DNA from: Owenia fusiformis | Taxonomy: Eukaryota; Annelida; Polychaeta; Sabellida; Oweniidae | Reading direction: 5' to 3' | NCBI GenBank assembly: GCA_903813345.2 | Contig: CAIIXF020000006.1 | Location: 16,930,348 to 16,994,347, forward strand | Length of the DNA stretch: 64,000 bases | Part shown: one piece after another, positions 12,201 to 21,802 of the stretch | How the letters are laid out: each line of letters starts with the position of its first letter | Position numbering within the stretch: position 1 is the stretch's first letter | The notes under the pieces: model-generated | Told to the model about the DNA's origin: nothing | What the model saw: only the letters and a program-made list of their open reading frames with translations | The model's database searches: none | Position numbers and translations under genes: made by a program

Positions 12201-15200
12201 AAGAACACTGTTACACATTTTGTTATATTTGACGTTGTTTGTATAAGTATCTTAGATACAGGGTGTGACATACTAGTAAGCACTGGTTTGTTCAACTTGT
12301 TCAATGATTTTAATATAGCCACTTGTTTATATAATGTATGGACGTTTTGTTAAAAGCCTTTGTGACGAAAGACTTGATGCAAGAATATTTTACAGGAAAT
12401 GTCATGATCTGTAACCATAGGCATTTCAGGATTTTGTAATTTTTAGTGCCTATACTTTAGGATTTTCATGTTTTCTAATATTGAAGTTTTGGAGGATCAT
12501 TCTGGTATTATGAATTAATTGGAAGTGCTCTAATTCAGAGATTTCAATGTGGGGAGAACACTGAATGGTATGTTAATTCAATTTGTACTGTGAAAAGACT
12601 GAATGTAGAAATATCGTAAATTGACCAAACTATGTTTACATAAAAAAAAATGTTTACATAATAATCAGGGTATTCAAATTAGAATGAAAAAGAGCCAATA
12701 TAAGTCACACAAGTAAAATGCAAGAAACTGAGCTACCAACAAACACAGGAATTGTAGCAAATGAAAATATAAAAAGCACTGGCAATTTCATTAGATAATG
12801 CACTTACATCTGGGTCATTTGGATCAACATATATCCCAACAACTAGCATTCTCAACTGAAAAATAAAAAGTATACATATATCAATTTGATAATTTGCATC
12901 TTTCCTTTTTACACTTCAACATCTTTATATTCTACTTCTATTCATGTACAAGTACATGGTGCAAGTACAGCCTAAAGAATGCCTCGGTAGGTTCCATCAA
13001 GTTGTGTAGGGCATTTTGATGCGGACATGTTGAAGATCTGATTCAATTCTGGGAAGGTCACTGAATATAAACATTGACAGAGATCCTCGACTAAAGTGGG
13101 GTACTTTTTTAACTTTTGGTATGGCAATGTACCCTAATTTTAGGATTTTAGGATCTGGTATGAGATCAATCCATAATGACGCCAATCTATAGCATATACA
13201 GTACTTACATAATGTTTGTCAAGTGCGTCGAAACACCCTTTGACCCACTTGATCACTTGGCAAGCCCCAGCACATGTACTGTCATGTCGTAGTATCTTCA
13301 GGTTTAAATCTGAAAACAACATATTTGAACAAATGTTACTCAGAGAGGATTGAGATGCTAAAATTAAGTCGACTGAATTAACAAGAAAAAATACATCTAA
13401 TTTATTCTAACCACCATTCTCTAATGGTTAATGTTAATGTACAGTGTAACAAAAATTAGAAAATTAAGAACAGATCACTTTATAGCACTGAACTACTTAA
13501 TCACAGTGAAGGCATTAAAATATTTATTTCAAAATGGCGGAACGGCATTTTGAAAGCTGACACGTGTCGTGTTGCATTCTGGGAGCCAATCCACATTGCA
13601 GCGATAATAATAATTTTTTTTATCGTATGATCTGTAAAATGAAGCCCTCTGATTGGTCAGTTCTTGTGCTGTACCAGTCTGTATTGCTACTGAGATTGTC
13701 CGCATTGATCATCTCAGTCGCAATACAGAAAAAAAAATATTGGTACGGAGGGGACATTCTCAGTAGCAATACAGAGGATCACACGATAAAAACGTTAAAG
13801 AATGATTTGAAGTGCAATACAGGATATATTCTGTCTCGATATTCTGTATTGGCACTCAACTTCATCTCGTTCCAAACTCTTTATTCGATTTTCACACTTT
13901 TGTATTTGATTACAACCATTGATATTCCACTCTATTAAAATAATTCGAAACACGTAATAAATTTGTTTGTTTTTACACATTTATATTTGATTTATGTTCC
14001 TATATATGCGGTAAATGCACTTGTATAGCCAGTTTATGTTATTCAGTGTTTGGTAAAATATCACATATTTAAGTCCATGTACACACATGAACAAAGACGG
14101 TTGACACATATATTTAGAACACGCATCAAATAAAAATACACTTTAGAACCAAACAATGTTCATTTACCGAACAATCATAGAGTACAAAATAGCAAGGACA
14201 TAAATTATAGTGACTTACCCCACATAATTAATGACATGTACTTTCGCATAAAATTATGTGGGGTAAGTCACGTGAGTGACGTACCCCACATAAATGACAC
14301 ATGCTGCATGTACGCATTAAACCATTCGGTAAATCACGTGACCAGTGACGTAGAAATTATTTCAAAATGGATGAAACAAGCGAGGAAAAAGAATTTGAAT
14401 ATGATTCATATCCACCAGGGAGGAAATTGAGAAGTTATTAGATCATTGCAACAGGCATGAGGCTACAAGCGATCCTTTCTTAATAGAAGATACGAATCAC
14501 ACCAGAACTCTTTGAATATATAGATGGCGCAAGTCACATGGTCATGTGACTTACCCCACATCAAAACAGTGAACATTGGTTTATATAACAGTGTAGACGC
14601 AATGGTTTATTAATGGATGGTCCGTCAATTGACGGATCATTGTTTCAATTTTTTTATCATCCGTTAATTAACGGATAAAGAAAACCCGTTAATTTGAATT
14701 GGAAAACGGCAAAATAAAAGACTGGGTCAGTTATTTATGTCTTGGAATTTAATTTACTGCTGTGGAGAAAAACCAATTACATCCGACGAATGTGCTGCAT
14801 ACAACGCATGTTTTCCATGTGTGCTTTTACATTTCTATGTGTGCTAAATATTTTACAGCCTGTCAAAGACAGCTCAGTCAATATGGTACAACGAAAATGG
14901 GACTTCTGCGCATGTTAAAATTTTTCGTCAAAACTCAACTTTTGTTCAAGTTGATACGATTGTCTTTCGAACTAGAGACTTACCTCATTCGAAAGATCAT
15001 AAAAGACTTTATCTATACTGAAAATCTTAGATCCAAACATAGTAGAATACGCCGTCAGTCCGCATTTGATTTTTTGAAGTGAGTTTCGTAGATCGTCAGA
15101 TTTCTCCGACTGATATCGGGTTATCTCAAACTGGTTCGTTTATAAATACCAATTTCTTTACCGTTGTAAGGCGCATGCGCAAAATTGATTTATAAACCTT

Positions 15201-18200
15201 ATTGGTTGATGGTTTTTCTTCTGCGCATGCGTGAAGTCTGATGAACACTTATGACGAAGACCGGAGCAAACATTACTAGCTCTCAAACGAAATTCCAAGA
15301 TTCAGGTCATTTCGCCGTGTTTGCTAAGCGTGTATACGTGAATGACAGGCTGTTTTGAGTAGATCGGGTACCTGTTTTAGACACAACATTGATTTAGCTT
15401 GACATTGATGTGCACATTGGCACTTTTGAGCATGTTAATACAAGTTTTTACACTCTTAGCACGAGACGGGTTTTCGGCGAAAAATCTGTTATCTGATTCA
15501 CTCGATTATCGTATGGATATGTATTTCTGCTGACATTTCAACACCACATCACATAGAATTACGATGCAGAATGATAATAAAACACAAAACAACTACTAAA
15601 TTCCACTTGTTATTTCACAGGAGGTAAAAATGCAAACTGCCTAGATTCTTTGTAAGGGTCGTCAGACATCGGATTGGCCGCCATATTTGAAATGAAAATA
15701 TCACTAAATAGAGGTCTGCGCATGCCTCAACATTTCGACTGAGCTGGTTGATTCCAGCATGAAAATCTCTTCATCATCATGCATTATTTTAGGAGTGTAA
15801 TTCAGCCATACATGTATGTCTGGCATGTACATATGTGTACGCAATAAAAATGATTCGCATGTTTATTAGTAAATAATAGTTACATTGAGTTCAGGATTCC
15901 ACGCTATAATAACTTAGAAATACAATCTTATATTTAGGCCTAGAACTTCACCGTTCATTCACGATAAAAAAGGAATATGTTACGCTCTGAGGACCAATAT
16001 GTAACATCAAAAAGATAAATAATACATATAAATATAATTAATTCTAACATTGGCGACGGCATTTAAAGCGGTCATACTCCCTATTTTAATTCCAATGCAT
16101 GTGTATTGCACCCCATCATATGTCAATATTGCCTTTAAAGTTTCTTTTTTACGATAACTTTCCGTATTTCTGTTGTAAGAAATTTGTGTCCCAAGAAAGG
16201 AATGTACTCTACGTATTAATGGACTGTCTGCCATGGATCATCGCAGAATTTTAGAATTTTCCTCATCTTAGGAAATAAAAAATTGATGTTAATTTACGGA
16301 CTGCAAAACAATCATTCCCTGACTCATTTTACATTTTCATTTTTCTATTTGTTATCTACAGACAAAGCAAGAAATGAAAAAACAAAAGCGATTACGACAT
16401 TGGTCGTTCGACAGACGATATTAAATGTAAGATCGGCTGAAACTACAGTAAATCTATTTTCAAACCTTACACCATGACAAGTGGTCAGGATGAGATCTTT
16501 TTTTGTGTGCACTTCTAGCTCACATTGGTAGTTATTATACTGCTCAGCTAACTCAAAATATACAATAAGTTCAGACGAAGCGCAGTACACAGGATAAACA
16601 CCAAAACAAACAATTTTGATAGGGAGTGAGTGGTTTAAGGTTTGCAATTAGATGTACTGTAATTTCTGGCTTTTACATCCAATATAAACCACCCTCCGAT
16701 TGTGATGCATCTATTTTAAGCTTTTACATCCAATACCTGCCCTCCTGATGGGTTGTCTTTTTTGGCAAATAATGTAACTAGTTTCATCAGATAACATGCA
16801 ATGTTCGCTTTAGAAAAATCTTTTAATATTTGCTATACATCTGGCCATAGATTTAGCCATTACTTATTGAATTGATCTATAGTTTTCTCCCGAGTTTTCT
16901 TCTGCAAATAGAAACATTAAAATTAGACCCCTTCTAAATCTTGTGGAATTACATACTTATAAAACTTACCTTGAAAGACCCCCTCTAAAGCTTCTCATTG
17001 GCTAATAAGTCTGACCTTCTGACCTAAGCCTGTATCTCATTATCATAAATTATGAATTAGACCCGTCTTCGATTATTTTATTTATCATTATTCATTTAAA
17101 ACATATATTTCTCATTAAATATAAAAACAAATTAATATAATTGTTCAAGGACATCGCAGAAGACATTGTTTGCATCATAAATTCGAAGAAAATTTTGATA
17201 TTTTTTCTTCTTCCTGTGATATTCCGTTCAATTTTGAAGTGAACTCTTATTTTAGTGGAATGCAGTCTTGAGCCGACTCATCAAATATAAATTTGATTTT
17301 ATTGTTCAAGAAAAAACGAAGACAAGAGAATTAATTCATTCAACGAGCTTTTCAATAAGTCAGATTAGAAGATTTTACTACGAAATTCACAACTCATGTT
17401 ATACTTAGAAAGTAAATTGGCAACATCTCAATTATTTCAATAGTTATAAAATTGACACTGCCTTGTGCGATTGCATTGAGAATTACTATTTTAATATAAT
17501 CTAAACTTTTCATTTTGAAGGAATTCGATAGGAACCTTTAGAAAATACATTTTACATCAACGATAAAAATAAATACGCAAATATAATGACTCCGGGACTA
17601 TGACAAATGTGGAATGAATGCATTCATAGCTAAAGTCCAATGAATAAATTTGGCATATATTTAGGTGAAAAACACTACAAAACAAGAATGAACTTTGGGT
17701 TTGTTCCCAAGCAGTAATTTCGTCTTGATACAGCGTGAATACACAAATTATACAAAATTTTATTATGGAAAGGATATATTCTAAAATGGGGTTTATAAAA
17801 TAATGATTTAAATGACCAACAAAAGACCAGGCCGGGTTAATTTCTTAAAGATCTAATAGCAAAGGTTTTGCAAAAATAAATCAATGTAGTATAAAACAAA
17901 TGTATGTATTATGAAGAAATAAATATATAATGAAAAAAATAGATATGTGTTTGTAATATTGGTATAAACTTAAGATTAAAAAGTGTCACTATCTCTTTCA
18001 TTTTTCAACAAATATAGGCTCACGTGACATGTGACGCGGGGCAGTCAATTTTGATCTATCGTAGACCATATCAGTATCAAATTACTGATTTTTCAACCTC
18101 GTCTTGCGAGGCCATTTTGATTTGAAACATCTTGAATTTGGTGTCAAAATGAAGCTGGTCACGCCCACTTTCAGAGTTATCAATGAATCATTTACTACGA

Positions 18201-20260
18201 CTACTATATTCATTTAGGAGGCGTGTAAAGTTAACCAATCAGAAAGACAATTGTTCCATATATGGCAGTTCATTAACATATTCAGTGTTTACTACTGCTT
18301 TTCACGTCATGACAACACGAGTAGTAACCAATCAAGATGCCGTATTTTATCACGTGAGTTCAGAGTGACACGCACGCGACATGTTGTCTGGGGTGATCGC
18401 GATGTTGAACAATTTCTTCTCGGAATTTGTCCAGAGAAATCAGCGATTCTAAATTAAGGTAGGATCTGCCATTTTTTCCTGTACAAGTTATAACTTATCT
18501 CTATCGAATCCTAAAGTTTTGGAAGAAGATATGAAGCGTAGGTTTAAAAACGAAGCGATTAATTTGACGATCTGATTTTGCAATTTGCAATGGCCAATTT
18601 ACTGCAAGTCCAGTGCATGTATTTGACAAGAGATAGCGCCAAGTCTGGTATCTAAATGCTTGTTAAGCCACTCAAAAACAAGATCCATATCTTCTAAATT
18701 TGATAACTTTGCAGAAAACCTGTTTTCATATTCTGTTTTCCGCGTCTAGATTCAAACTGAGTATGATAATAGGATCGCTGGAATCTTCAGTCAATGGCAA
18801 CGGGTCTTCATTCCAGAACTCACATTTTTAGTTGATTCTCCGTCATAGTTCTTGTTTAAAGTCCCCATATCTGCTCTCTTACTGCCATACTTGCACACAT
18901 TTCCCCTCCTTAAATTGTCTTCATTCAAATTACACCCTCTCGCCGATTTATATAGTCATTTCCCAGAACCCGGGAATCAGAATCGCTGATGTTTGCCATA
19001 TTGAACATATTATATGTACTGTAATATCTGTACATTGACTGCTACGCGTTATGGTCACGTGACTAGCGCGATACAGGAAAAATGGGGAATTTCGAAACAA
19101 CAATTTTTGGGCACTTTTATTGCAAATTTCAGGTATTTATAAAGTGTTTGTGGTATAAAATATAATCCACAGACATAAATGAACATCCAAACTACATATT
19201 TCATTAAGTTTTGGAGCCTTTTTTGCTCTTAAATCAACATCTTTAAACAAGTGAATCGTCTTCCCAGGATCGTCTTATTCCAGTCAGTTAAATGTTCGTG
19301 CTATTGAACAAGAAATAATCTGACATGTCTAATACTATCACTGTACAAGCTAGTAGCTGTGAAGTCCATCTCATGTACGGATGAAACATTGCAACATATT
19401 GGAGTTTAAATATTCTATACGCAACTATCTCAGTGTAACTGGTCCCTGGCCTCGGCCATGCTGGGCGATAATAAAGGACACCAAGGACACCCGTCAATTG
19501 ACGGACGATTCAGAAACTGACAGAACATGAATCAAATTACAGGTACCCGTTATTTGACGGATGAAACGTCAAACGAAGTATTTATATTGGCATGCGCATT
19601 TGGGAAATCTTTCTATGAACGGCCCATCCGTCAATTGACGGACCATCCATTAATAAACCATTGCGTCTACACTGTATAAAAGCATTTGGTAAGTCACGTG
19701 ACTTACCCCACAAATTAATATGTTTACCCAATACGAATGGTACTTAATATGTGGGATAGTAGGTACCATTTGTTGAAACTGGTTTTGTTTATGTTCGGTT
19801 TAGCTTACTCCGTGGGGTAAAAACCGAAGATATTAATGTTACGAATATTGATGCATTAAATACACTATAGCCTGTAAGCTGTAATGTTACCTTCAAGGCA
19901 GCGATCTCCAAATGCATTCTCTGGAAAGATGGCTCTGAGGTATGTTATGTTGGACACTGCAACTGCCAAGAGTTTCTTAACAAACAGTGCAGACTGTTGC
20001 TCTGTAACTGTCTCTGAGGGAAATATTGTTGACCACTGGAAGTGAAATTAGGATCATATTGGAAGAATAACACAATTGAGGGGGTGCAATAAATAGTTGT
20101 ATAGTTATATTGAGGCAATAAAGCAGTTTTGTTTTGGTATACATAATACATGCAGTGCATGTGCATGATTACTAAAATCCAAAATGTGATATTTATTGTT
20201 CGAATTACTTACTGTTCCAGTCTTCTCTTGGGGACGGGTCATTTGTTGAGTGGCTGTCAT
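3282..20260 (-). CDS. HORMAD1: HORMA domain-containing protein 1-like, complete, 16 coding exons, 645 aa
   Basis: Meiotic chromosome-axis protein that promotes double-strand breaks, synapsis and checkpoint signalling in the nucleus. Coding exons in transcript order: 20260-20213, 20035-19891, 13309-13209, 12855-12808, 12025-11958, 10464-10313, 10167-9815, 9436-9316, 8903-8806, 8470-8354, 7966-7901, 7630-7467, 7169-6989, 6617-6522, 4138-4064, 3386-3282. All boundaries are AG/GT and all phases match (1938 nt). The HORMA domain covers about residues 22-240; it contains [37 protein letters not shown] and [14 protein letters not shown], close to vertebrate HORMAD1. A PHD finger follows (C372, C374, C386, C389, H394, C397, C412, C415), then a winged-helix-like segment (about 440-510). 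The C-terminal [15 protein letters not shown] (620-634) resembles the mammalian closure motif. It is 250 aa longer than human HORMAD1 because of the PHD/winged-helix module. The start is the first ATG of the first coding exon. HORMAD1 versus HORMAD2 orthology is unresolved before the vertebrate split. A large transposon sits in intron 2 and an antisense gene in the intron 6521-4139. Confidence 0.93.
4711..4865 (+). repeat. Dispersed repeat, ACAAGGCATTAACATG family, copy 2
   Basis: It has the ACAAGGCATTAACATGCAAA start and AAAGTTGGAGACTAT internal block, and ends in GGTGACATTATTTCC. It lies 160 bases upstream of the sulfotransferase ORF, within the HORMAD1 intron. Confidence 0.7.
5024..6109 (+). 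CDS. Uronyl 2-O-sulfotransferase-like protein, intronless, 361 aa
   Basis: Predicted Golgi type II membrane enzyme of the Sulfotransfer_2 family, which moves sulfate from PAPS to C2 of uronic acids in glycosaminoglycans. A short cytoplasmic end is followed by a hydrophobic anchor (residues 7-26). The 5'-phosphosulfate-binding segment reads GKCGSGT (102-108), matching the UST form GKCGS rather than the PKTAS of heparan sulfate 2-O-sulfotransferase. FTGHSSF (160-166) places H163 at the catalytic histidine position of the family. RDPVNRW (184-190) is the 3'-phosphate-binding segment. The C-terminal third aligns by eye with UST, including [15 protein letters not shown]. Length is close to UST (about 400 aa). 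The whole frame is open without introns and lies antisense inside a HORMAD1 intron, suggesting a retrogene or one of the expanded intronless invertebrate copies. The ATG chosen gives the expected membrane anchor. Exact acceptor specificity cannot be read. Confidence 0.88.
   Translation: MKTYLRYITLIFIVVFSFTISKWLFADKTSNVYKSTEHNHMTQDNSLIDRAILSKAKMYQKTWETSTNVETAVICGSDDNTSLSGYEEDDRDNDLIMYSECGKCGSGTLIAVLSRACHESKVYHTKYTIPLPEDDVLSTVELKLNYVRETILKKTRPYIFTGHSSFIDFKEIGLQQPIYIDLVRDPVNRWISLFYYMQQSNHHKGQYPKSVDYCIKLWITETWCYRSKDIVKCLQNSPFKGCKYGMVTPAYKRWFTGRYTNSTTWSIARAKHNIERYYKFIGLTEHFNDTLKGLEIIIPRFKQGILTDVYRNTTNKNVGHHNPNPRNSTLVLMKKLLVDDYDIYEFIRQRFYIQLKCLGIR
6229..6234 (+). terminator. Possible poly(A) signal of the sulfotransferase gene
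   Basis: AATAAA lies 120 bases after the stop codon. In an AT-rich genome this hexamer is common, so support is weak. Confidence 0.35.
6735..6882 (+). repeat. Dispersed repeat, ACAAGGCATTAACATG family, copy 3
   Basis: A diverged copy (ACAAGGCGTCAACATG start, AAAGTTGGAGACTAT inside). Its end ATGTCACCACTTGTAGTGGTGACAT is a perfect-looking short inverted repeat. It lies in a HORMAD1 intron. Confidence 0.7.
7537..7850 (-). repeat. Local tandem duplication of the HORMAD1 winged-helix exon (one full and two partial copies)
   Basis: The 5' part of the functional exon 7630-7467 is repeated upstream in the same intron. A second copy spans 7753-7652 and a third, shorter one 7850-7797; the shared block starts at 7537, 7660 and 7798. 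The second copy has a strong acceptor (TTTATTACAG) and the same frame as the real exon, but after the residues RRLGVEMTF it meets TAA with no donor site. If spliced in, it would end the protein before the winged helix is complete and remove the C-terminal motif. The real exon carries the full continuation [14 protein letters not shown]. Confidence 0.88.
8354..8903 (-). other. HORMAD1: Two HORMAD1 exons that together encode a PHD finger
   Basis: Exon 8903-8806 ends with VQCPCGCNE, and exon 8470-8354 continues [19 protein letters not shown] and later ICNSC. This gives a C-x-C...C-x2-C-x4-H-x2-C...C-x2-C zinc pattern with the GLMI-C-x-x-C-x-x-WQH signature of PHD fingers. All eight ligands are present, so the domain looks functional. 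Confidence 0.88.
10672..10706 (+). repeat. Dispersed repeat, ACAAGGCATTAACATG family, truncated copy 4
   Basis: Only the 5' block (ACAAGGCATTAACATG then AAAATGTCACCACC) remains, inside a HORMAD1 intron. Confidence 0.65.
11077..11216. repeat. Three spaced copies of a 27-bp motif
   Basis: GGTAGCTGCTCGAGGCACTG followed by TACTACC occurs at 11145 and 11190, with a diverged copy at 11077. Spacings are 68 and 45 bases. The ends GGTAG/CTACC can pair. The function is unknown; it sits in a HORMAD1 intron. Confidence 0.7.
11294..11346. repeat. Imperfect hairpin
   Basis: GATAAC...GATAAGATAG pairs with CTATCTTC...GTTATC around a loop of about 13 bases. It is GC-richer than its surroundings. It may be the core of a foldback element that includes the 27-bp repeats just upstream. 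Confidence 0.5.
13527..13603 (-). promoter_or_regulatory. Inverted copy of the HORMAD1 promoter segment within intron 2
   Basis: About 75 bases here are nearly identical to the reverse complement of 21602-21677, including AACGGCATTTTGAAAGCTGA, CACGTGTCGTGTTGCATTC and TGGGAGCCAATCCAC. The copy keeps the CCCAGAATGC-type motif (13573-13584) and a CCAAT box. It could be a displaced promoter piece or two copies of the same dispersed element. Confidence 0.7.
13612..13800. mobile_element. Foldback MITE-like element
   Basis: The left arm TTTATCGTATGATCTG and the right arm end ATCACACGATAAA are inverted copies. TCTGTATTGCTACTGAGA appears on the left, with its complement twice on the right. The left arm carries about 45 extra bases. 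No coding capacity. Confidence 0.65.
14210..14271. repeat. Perfect 20-bp inverted repeat with GTGACTTACCCCACA motif
   Basis: The arms 14210-14229 and 14252-14271 are perfect complements separated by 22 bases. The motif GTGACTTACCCCACA recurs at 14557 and 19697 (and with GTGACG at 14277), on both sides of the 5.1 kb transposon. It therefore probably belongs to an older element into which that transposon inserted. Confidence 0.8.
14368..14517 (+). pseudogene. Frameshifted acidic ORF fragment, probably transposon-derived
   Basis: A frame starting [18 protein letters not shown] is interrupted by a one-base shift and continues as [19 protein letters not shown] before a stop. The acidic start resembles the N terminus of DNA-transposon proteins, but I do not recognise the family. 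It lies between the GTGACTTACCCCACA hairpin and the 5.1 kb element. Confidence 0.4.
14589..19674. mobile_element. 5.1 kb non-autonomous DNA transposon, CAGTG termini, hAT-like
   Basis: The two ends are a 49-bp perfect terminal inverted repeat beginning CAGTGTAGACGCAATGG. TATAA lies directly outside both ends (14584-14588 and 19675-19679), consistent with a 5-bp target duplication, though AT-richness weakens this. The palindrome CCGTCAATTGACGG and variants recur inside both ends (near 14621, 14650, 19491, 19545, 19627), typical of subterminal transposase-binding repeats. The 5 kb interior shows no recognisable transposase. It holds several GCGCATGC-containing pieces and, near 18040-18460, a CpG-bearing promoter-like segment (CCAAT, GTCACGTGAC-type boxes) followed by a possible donor AAG/GTAGGA. 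It fills most of HORMAD1 intron 2. Confidence 0.8.
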
Positions 20261-20290
20261 TGTTCAGTGTTCAGCATCAGACAAGGAAAT
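20261..20290 (-). other. HORMAD1: 5' UTR part of the first coding exon of HORMAD1
   Basis: On the minus strand TTTCATAG is a usable acceptor ending at 20291, followed by 30 bases before the ATG at 20260. This implies at least one upstream non-coding exon; the likely candidate ends at 21434. Confidence 0.55.
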
Positions 20291-20622
20291 CTATGAAATA
20301 GAAGATATGACTTTGAAAATTAGATAAACACCCCACATTATGTATATGCATTGAGACAAATAAGGACATAATGAGAAAACAGACTTGATAAATGATTATA
20401 TGTGTCAGGAAAGATAATTTCTGATACAGGGTGAAGATTAGAGATGGAAATCTCACAAAATATTATTTTGCTGAAATCATGGCAGAAAACGCACTTTTTC
20501 AGACAAAAAATGCCAGACAGTCGAGAATGCCTCAAGTACCTCGTCACTAGGCCTGGATAGTCTCATTGCAAGCTTAAGCTACCTACAGCTAGATCCCAAG
20601 CCATCTAGATCACATTTACATA

Positions 20623-20838
20623 TAAATGACTCAGATCTGACAAAGGCATCTCATATCATAGTGCTTCAAGTTCCTGTAAATGACTCAGATCTGACATAAG
20701 AATCTCATATCATAGTGCTTCAAGTTCCTGTAAATGACTCAGATCTGACATAAGCATCTCATATCATAGTGCTACAAGTTCCTGTAAATGACTCAGATCT
20801 GACATAAGCATCTCATATCATAGTGCTTCAAGATCCTG
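20623..20838. repeat. 54-bp tandem repeat, four copies
   Basis: A unit starting AAATGACTCAGATCTGACAT occurs at 20623, 20678, 20732 and 20786 with very few differences. It lies in the HORMAD1 5' UTR intron. Confidence 0.92.
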
Positions 20839-21069
20839 TGGCCGATTCATAATCATATATGTGATTCGATCTGAACCTTGTCTTGTTTTATATTGCATTG
20901 TATAGGACAGTGTAGCATAACAAAGTGCATTGCATTTGCATTCCCACATAAAAATAAACTTACAATGAAAAATCTGTCCGTCTAGAAAATCTTCAGGGGT
21001 TAACCCATCAACCTGTCGACTGAATATTTGATAAAAATTTGGCCTATTTGTAGGATCACACAAATCCTT

Positions 21070-21275
21070 TGTGAATGAATGTTCCGCAAAATCCCCCAAA
21101 ATTTGGTGAATAATCTATTTGGTGAATATCCCGCAAAATGACTCACAAATTTATGTAGGCTATGATAAAGGCCACGAATTCCCCGAGAATTTTGGTGAAT
21201 GTACCGCAAAATCCTGAGAATTTAGGTGAATGTCAGCGAATTTTGATTTAGGTGAATGTCCCACAAAATCCTGAA
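21070..21275. repeat. Degenerate tandem repeat of about 30 bp
   Basis: Variants of GGTGAATGTCCCGCAAAATC followed by CTGAAAATTT recur about six times. It lies in the HORMAD1 5' UTR intron. Confidence 0.65.
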
Positions 21276-21433
21276 AATTTGGTATAAGAATCTGTCCCAA
21301 GTGAAATCTTCGTGGGTTCACAGTACTGGACAATGGACTTTACTGGAACCTGCGATAGGCCTACAGTGGGGGACATAAAGAATTACAAAAGCTATGGAAA
21401 TTACATGCTGTCTCACATGTAATAAATTCTTAC

Positions 21434-21600
21434 CTCAGTGTATTCAGTGCTCTATTTTCTCCGTCCTAGTAAGTCCAGATATAGTGGAATTTGTGTCCAT
21501 AATGACAAATAAGAACTTCAAGATTTGAAGTGGAATTCACATGTTAATGCCAACTCTTCAAATGTTGAGGTGATTTTGAAGCTTGCCCGATTACGCAGTC
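21434..21600 (-). other. HORMAD1: Candidate non-coding first exon of HORMAD1
   Basis: On the minus strand TACACTGAG/GTAAGAATT is a strong donor at 21434/21433 and would join to the acceptor at 20291/20290. The upstream limit is not visible; I place it near the shared promoter. Confidence 0.45.
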
Positions 21601-21601
21601 G

Positions 21602-21743
21602 CAGCAAGGTGGATTGGCTCCCAGAATGCAACACGACACGTGTCAGCTTTCAAAATGCCGTTCTGCCATTTTGAAATCTGTCACAAGTAAATAAGGTTAC
21701 CTGATGTTGCATTCTGGGAGTCAATCCTCCTTAGATCACAAAC
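21602..21743. promoter_or_regulatory. Bidirectional HORMAD1/ROPN1L promoter with inverted ZNF143/Staf-like motifs
   Basis: Two inverted copies of TCCCAGAATGCA lie at 21619-21630 and 21708-21719, in ATTGGCTCCCAGAATGCAAC context with a CCAAT box. CCCAGAATGC is the core of the ZNF143/Staf site common in animal housekeeping and bidirectional promoters. The position fits: HORMAD1 runs left from about 21.6 kb and ROPN1L right from about 21.7 kb. Transcription factor assignment is inference. Confidence 0.6.
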
Positions 21744-21802
21744 ATGGCGATATTCATGAAAACATTCGTTCAATTTGGTAGGGATTTATCCATCATTTGC
21801 AG
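21744..21802 (+). other. ROPN1L: Candidate first exon of ROPN1L with an upstream ATG
   Basis: TTTGCAG/GTATGAAG gives a donor after 21802. An ATG in good context (AACATGG, 21744) opens a frame through the donor. If joined to the ROPN1L acceptor at 23805/23806 this frame is not that of ROPN1L and would run over its start as an overlapping upstream ORF. The exon's 5' limit is unknown. Confidence 0.35.

Noticed and set aside
14900-15720. Recurring TGCGCATGC (NRF1-like) sites as promoters
   Set aside because: All lie inside the 5.1 kb transposon and are more simply part of it; no gene start is visible nearby.
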